Assembly (NCBI GenBank): GCA_937967645.1 | Contig: CALBTT010000155.1 | Span: 1 to 15,462, forward strand | Reading direction: 5' to 3' | DNA from: an uncultured Zoogloea sp. | Lineage (GTDB): Bacteria > Pseudomonadota > Gammaproteobacteria > Burkholderiales > Rhodocyclaceae | Length of the DNA stretch: 15,462 nucleotides | Shown here: piece after piece, positions 14,319 through 15,462 of the stretch | Numbering within the stretch: position 1 is the stretch's first letter | Layout: each line of letters begins with the position of its first letter | Program-made: the position numbers and the translations under genes | Notes under the pieces: model-generated | The model's input: only the letters and a program-made list of their open reading frames with translations | Database searches by the model: none | What the model was told of the DNA's origin: nothing

Positions 14319-14430
14319 CGGGCGGTGGATTCATGCGGCGGCCAGCCACATCGGCGGGGTGTGGAGCCCTTTCTCGATACCCTCTCTCGATGCTCTCCGT
14401 GCCCTGCCCCACCTCCGCCCCCCCGTGGCC

Positions 14431-15462
14431 TCACCCCTTGGGCATGCCGAGGCCGCGCTCGGCGATCAGGTTGAGCTGGATCTCGTTGGTGCCGGCATAG
14501 ATGGTGTCGGCGCGGGAGAAGAAGAACACCTGCTGCAGGCGACGCAGCGGGTCTTCGTGGGCCTGCAGGTCGCCGGCGGTGCCCATCACGTCCATGGCCA
14601 GCTCGCCCAGGCTGCGGTGCCAGTTGGACCACGCGTACTTGTACACCAGGGCCTCCGGCCCGACGCTCGTCTCGCCACGGGCGAAGATGCGCAAGGCATT
14701 GGCGCGCAGGGTGCGCAGGCCGATCCAGGCGTCGGCGATGCGCCGGCGGATGGCGGGGTCGCGGTCCGCCCCGCCGGCCCGGGCCGCCTCCACCAGCAGC
14801 TGCAGCTCATGGCTGAAGTGCATCTGCTGGCCCAGGGTAGACAGGCCCCGTTCGTACCCGAGCAGGGCCATCGCCACCTTCCAGCCCTCGCCGGGGGCGC
14901 CGACGATGCAGTCGGCGGCGGTGCGCGCGTCGTCGAAGAACACCTCGTTGAACTCCGCCTCGCCGGTCATCTGGCGGATCGGGCGGATCTCCACGCCGGG
15001 CTGGTCGAGCGGCACCAGCAGGAAGCTCAGCCCCTCACGGCCGACACTGCCCGGCGTGCTGCGGGCGATCACGAAGATCCACTCGGAATCGTGGGCCAGG
15101 GAGGTCCACACCTTCTGACCCTGCAGGTGCCATTCGCCATTCTCGAGCCAGCAGCGGCTGCGGATGGCCGCCAGGTCGGAGCCGGCGCCGGGCTCGGAAT
15201 AGCCCTGGCACCAGAAGGTCCGGCCCTCGCGGATGCCGGGCAGAAAGCGCTGCTGCTGGGCCGGCGTGCCCAGCTCGATCAGGGTCGGGGCGAGCAGGGT
15301 CTCGCCAATGTGGCCCATCCGGCCCGGGCCACCGGCGCGGGCATACTCCTCGTGGAAGGCCACCTGCAGGGACACCGGGAGCTCCCGTCCCCCATGGGCG
15401 CGGGGCCAGCCGAGGCCGATCCAGCCGCCCGAGGCCATCACCTGCTCCCATTCGCGGCGCAG
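14431..15462 (-). CDS. Acyl-CoA dehydrogenase, N-terminus beyond the right edge
   Basis: The last 343 residues are present and the frame stays open to base 15462. It begins in the first helical domain (LRREWEQVMASGGWIGLGWPRAHGG), continues with the substrate and FAD strand region (FWCQGYSEPGAGSDLAAIRS, then GQKVWTSLAHDSEWIFVIAR) and ends with the C-terminal helical domain and IYAGTNEIQLNLIAERGLG. It is an FAD enzyme forming 2,3-enoyl-CoA from acyl-CoA. At the MCAD-type catalytic Glu position (IYEGT) this protein has Ala, so the base must lie elsewhere (GYERG near residue 197 is a candidate) or be supplied by a partner subunit, as in heterotetrameric steroid FadE/ChsE enzymes. Steroid side-chain or ring oxidation is plausible from the neighbourhood but not shown. 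A GTG or ATG near 15441 is not the true start. Confidence 0.9.
   Translation of the reverse strand: MRREWEQVMASGGWIGLGWPRAHGGRELPVSLQVAFHEEYARAGGPGRMGHIGETLLAPTLIELGTPAQQQRFLPGIREGRTFWCQGYSEPGAGSDLAAIRSRCWLENGEWHLQGQKVWTSLAHDSEWIFVIARSTPGSVGREGLSFLLVPLDQPGVEIRPIRQMTGEAEFNEVFFDDARTAADCIVGAPGEGWKVAMALLGYERGLSTLGQQMHFSHELQLLVEAARAGGADRDPAIRRRIADAWIGLRTLRANALRIFARGETSVGPEALVYKYAWSNWHRSLGELAMDVMGTAGDLQAHEDPLRRLQQVFFFSRADTIYAGTNEIQLNLIAERGLGMPKG

Overview
The window is GC-rich, densely coding proteobacterial DNA. The gene content (steroid catabolism beside a thiosulfate dehydrogenase locus with many c-type cytochromes) suggests a betaproteobacterium, perhaps a respiratory steroid degrader of the Rhodocyclales type. 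That placement is inferred from gene content and style, not from a marker gene. No rRNA, tRNA, CRISPR array or transposase is visible.

Left third (1-5878, all minus strand). Read 5' to 3', a hybrid sensor kinase with a PhnD/TtrS-like periplasmic domain overlaps its FixJ/TtrR-like response regulator by 4 nt. Then come a 684-aa five-heme cytochrome, a diheme c4-type cytochrome (TsdB-like), and a TsdA-type diheme thiosulfate dehydrogenase that runs off the left edge. The five-heme protein fuses an alcohol-dehydrogenase-type triheme region to a complete TsdA-type module. The simplest reading is a periplasmic thiosulfate/tetrathionate electron-transfer unit under a TtrSR-like two-component system.

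Middle (5953-11814). A minus-strand operon holds a 3-ketosteroid Delta1-dehydrogenase (KstD), a short-chain dehydrogenase and a FadD3-like acyl-CoA ligase. Divergent from it is a 3-oxo-5alpha-steroid Delta4-dehydrogenase. The two flavoproteins desaturate steroid ring A, the SDR probably interconverts a hydroxyl and a ketone, and the ligase probably activates a ring-degradation propionate side chain as a CoA ester. The divergent intergenic region carries near-identical direct repeats and a 24-bp perfect inverted repeat of REP/BIME type. A truncated acyl-CoA dehydrogenase at the right edge (minus strand) fits the same catabolic theme.

Right part (11815-14430). A visibly lower-GC insert between steroid genes contains two overlapping plus-strand genes: a small SMC/ABC-like AAA ATPase and a 176-aa protein with a nuclease-like E-x-K motif. 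This looks like a two-gene defence or toxin-like module, and it is the best candidate here for an undescribed system. It is followed by a conserved-looking 157-aa helical protein of unknown function, two rho-independent terminators and a hairpin-rich repeat region.
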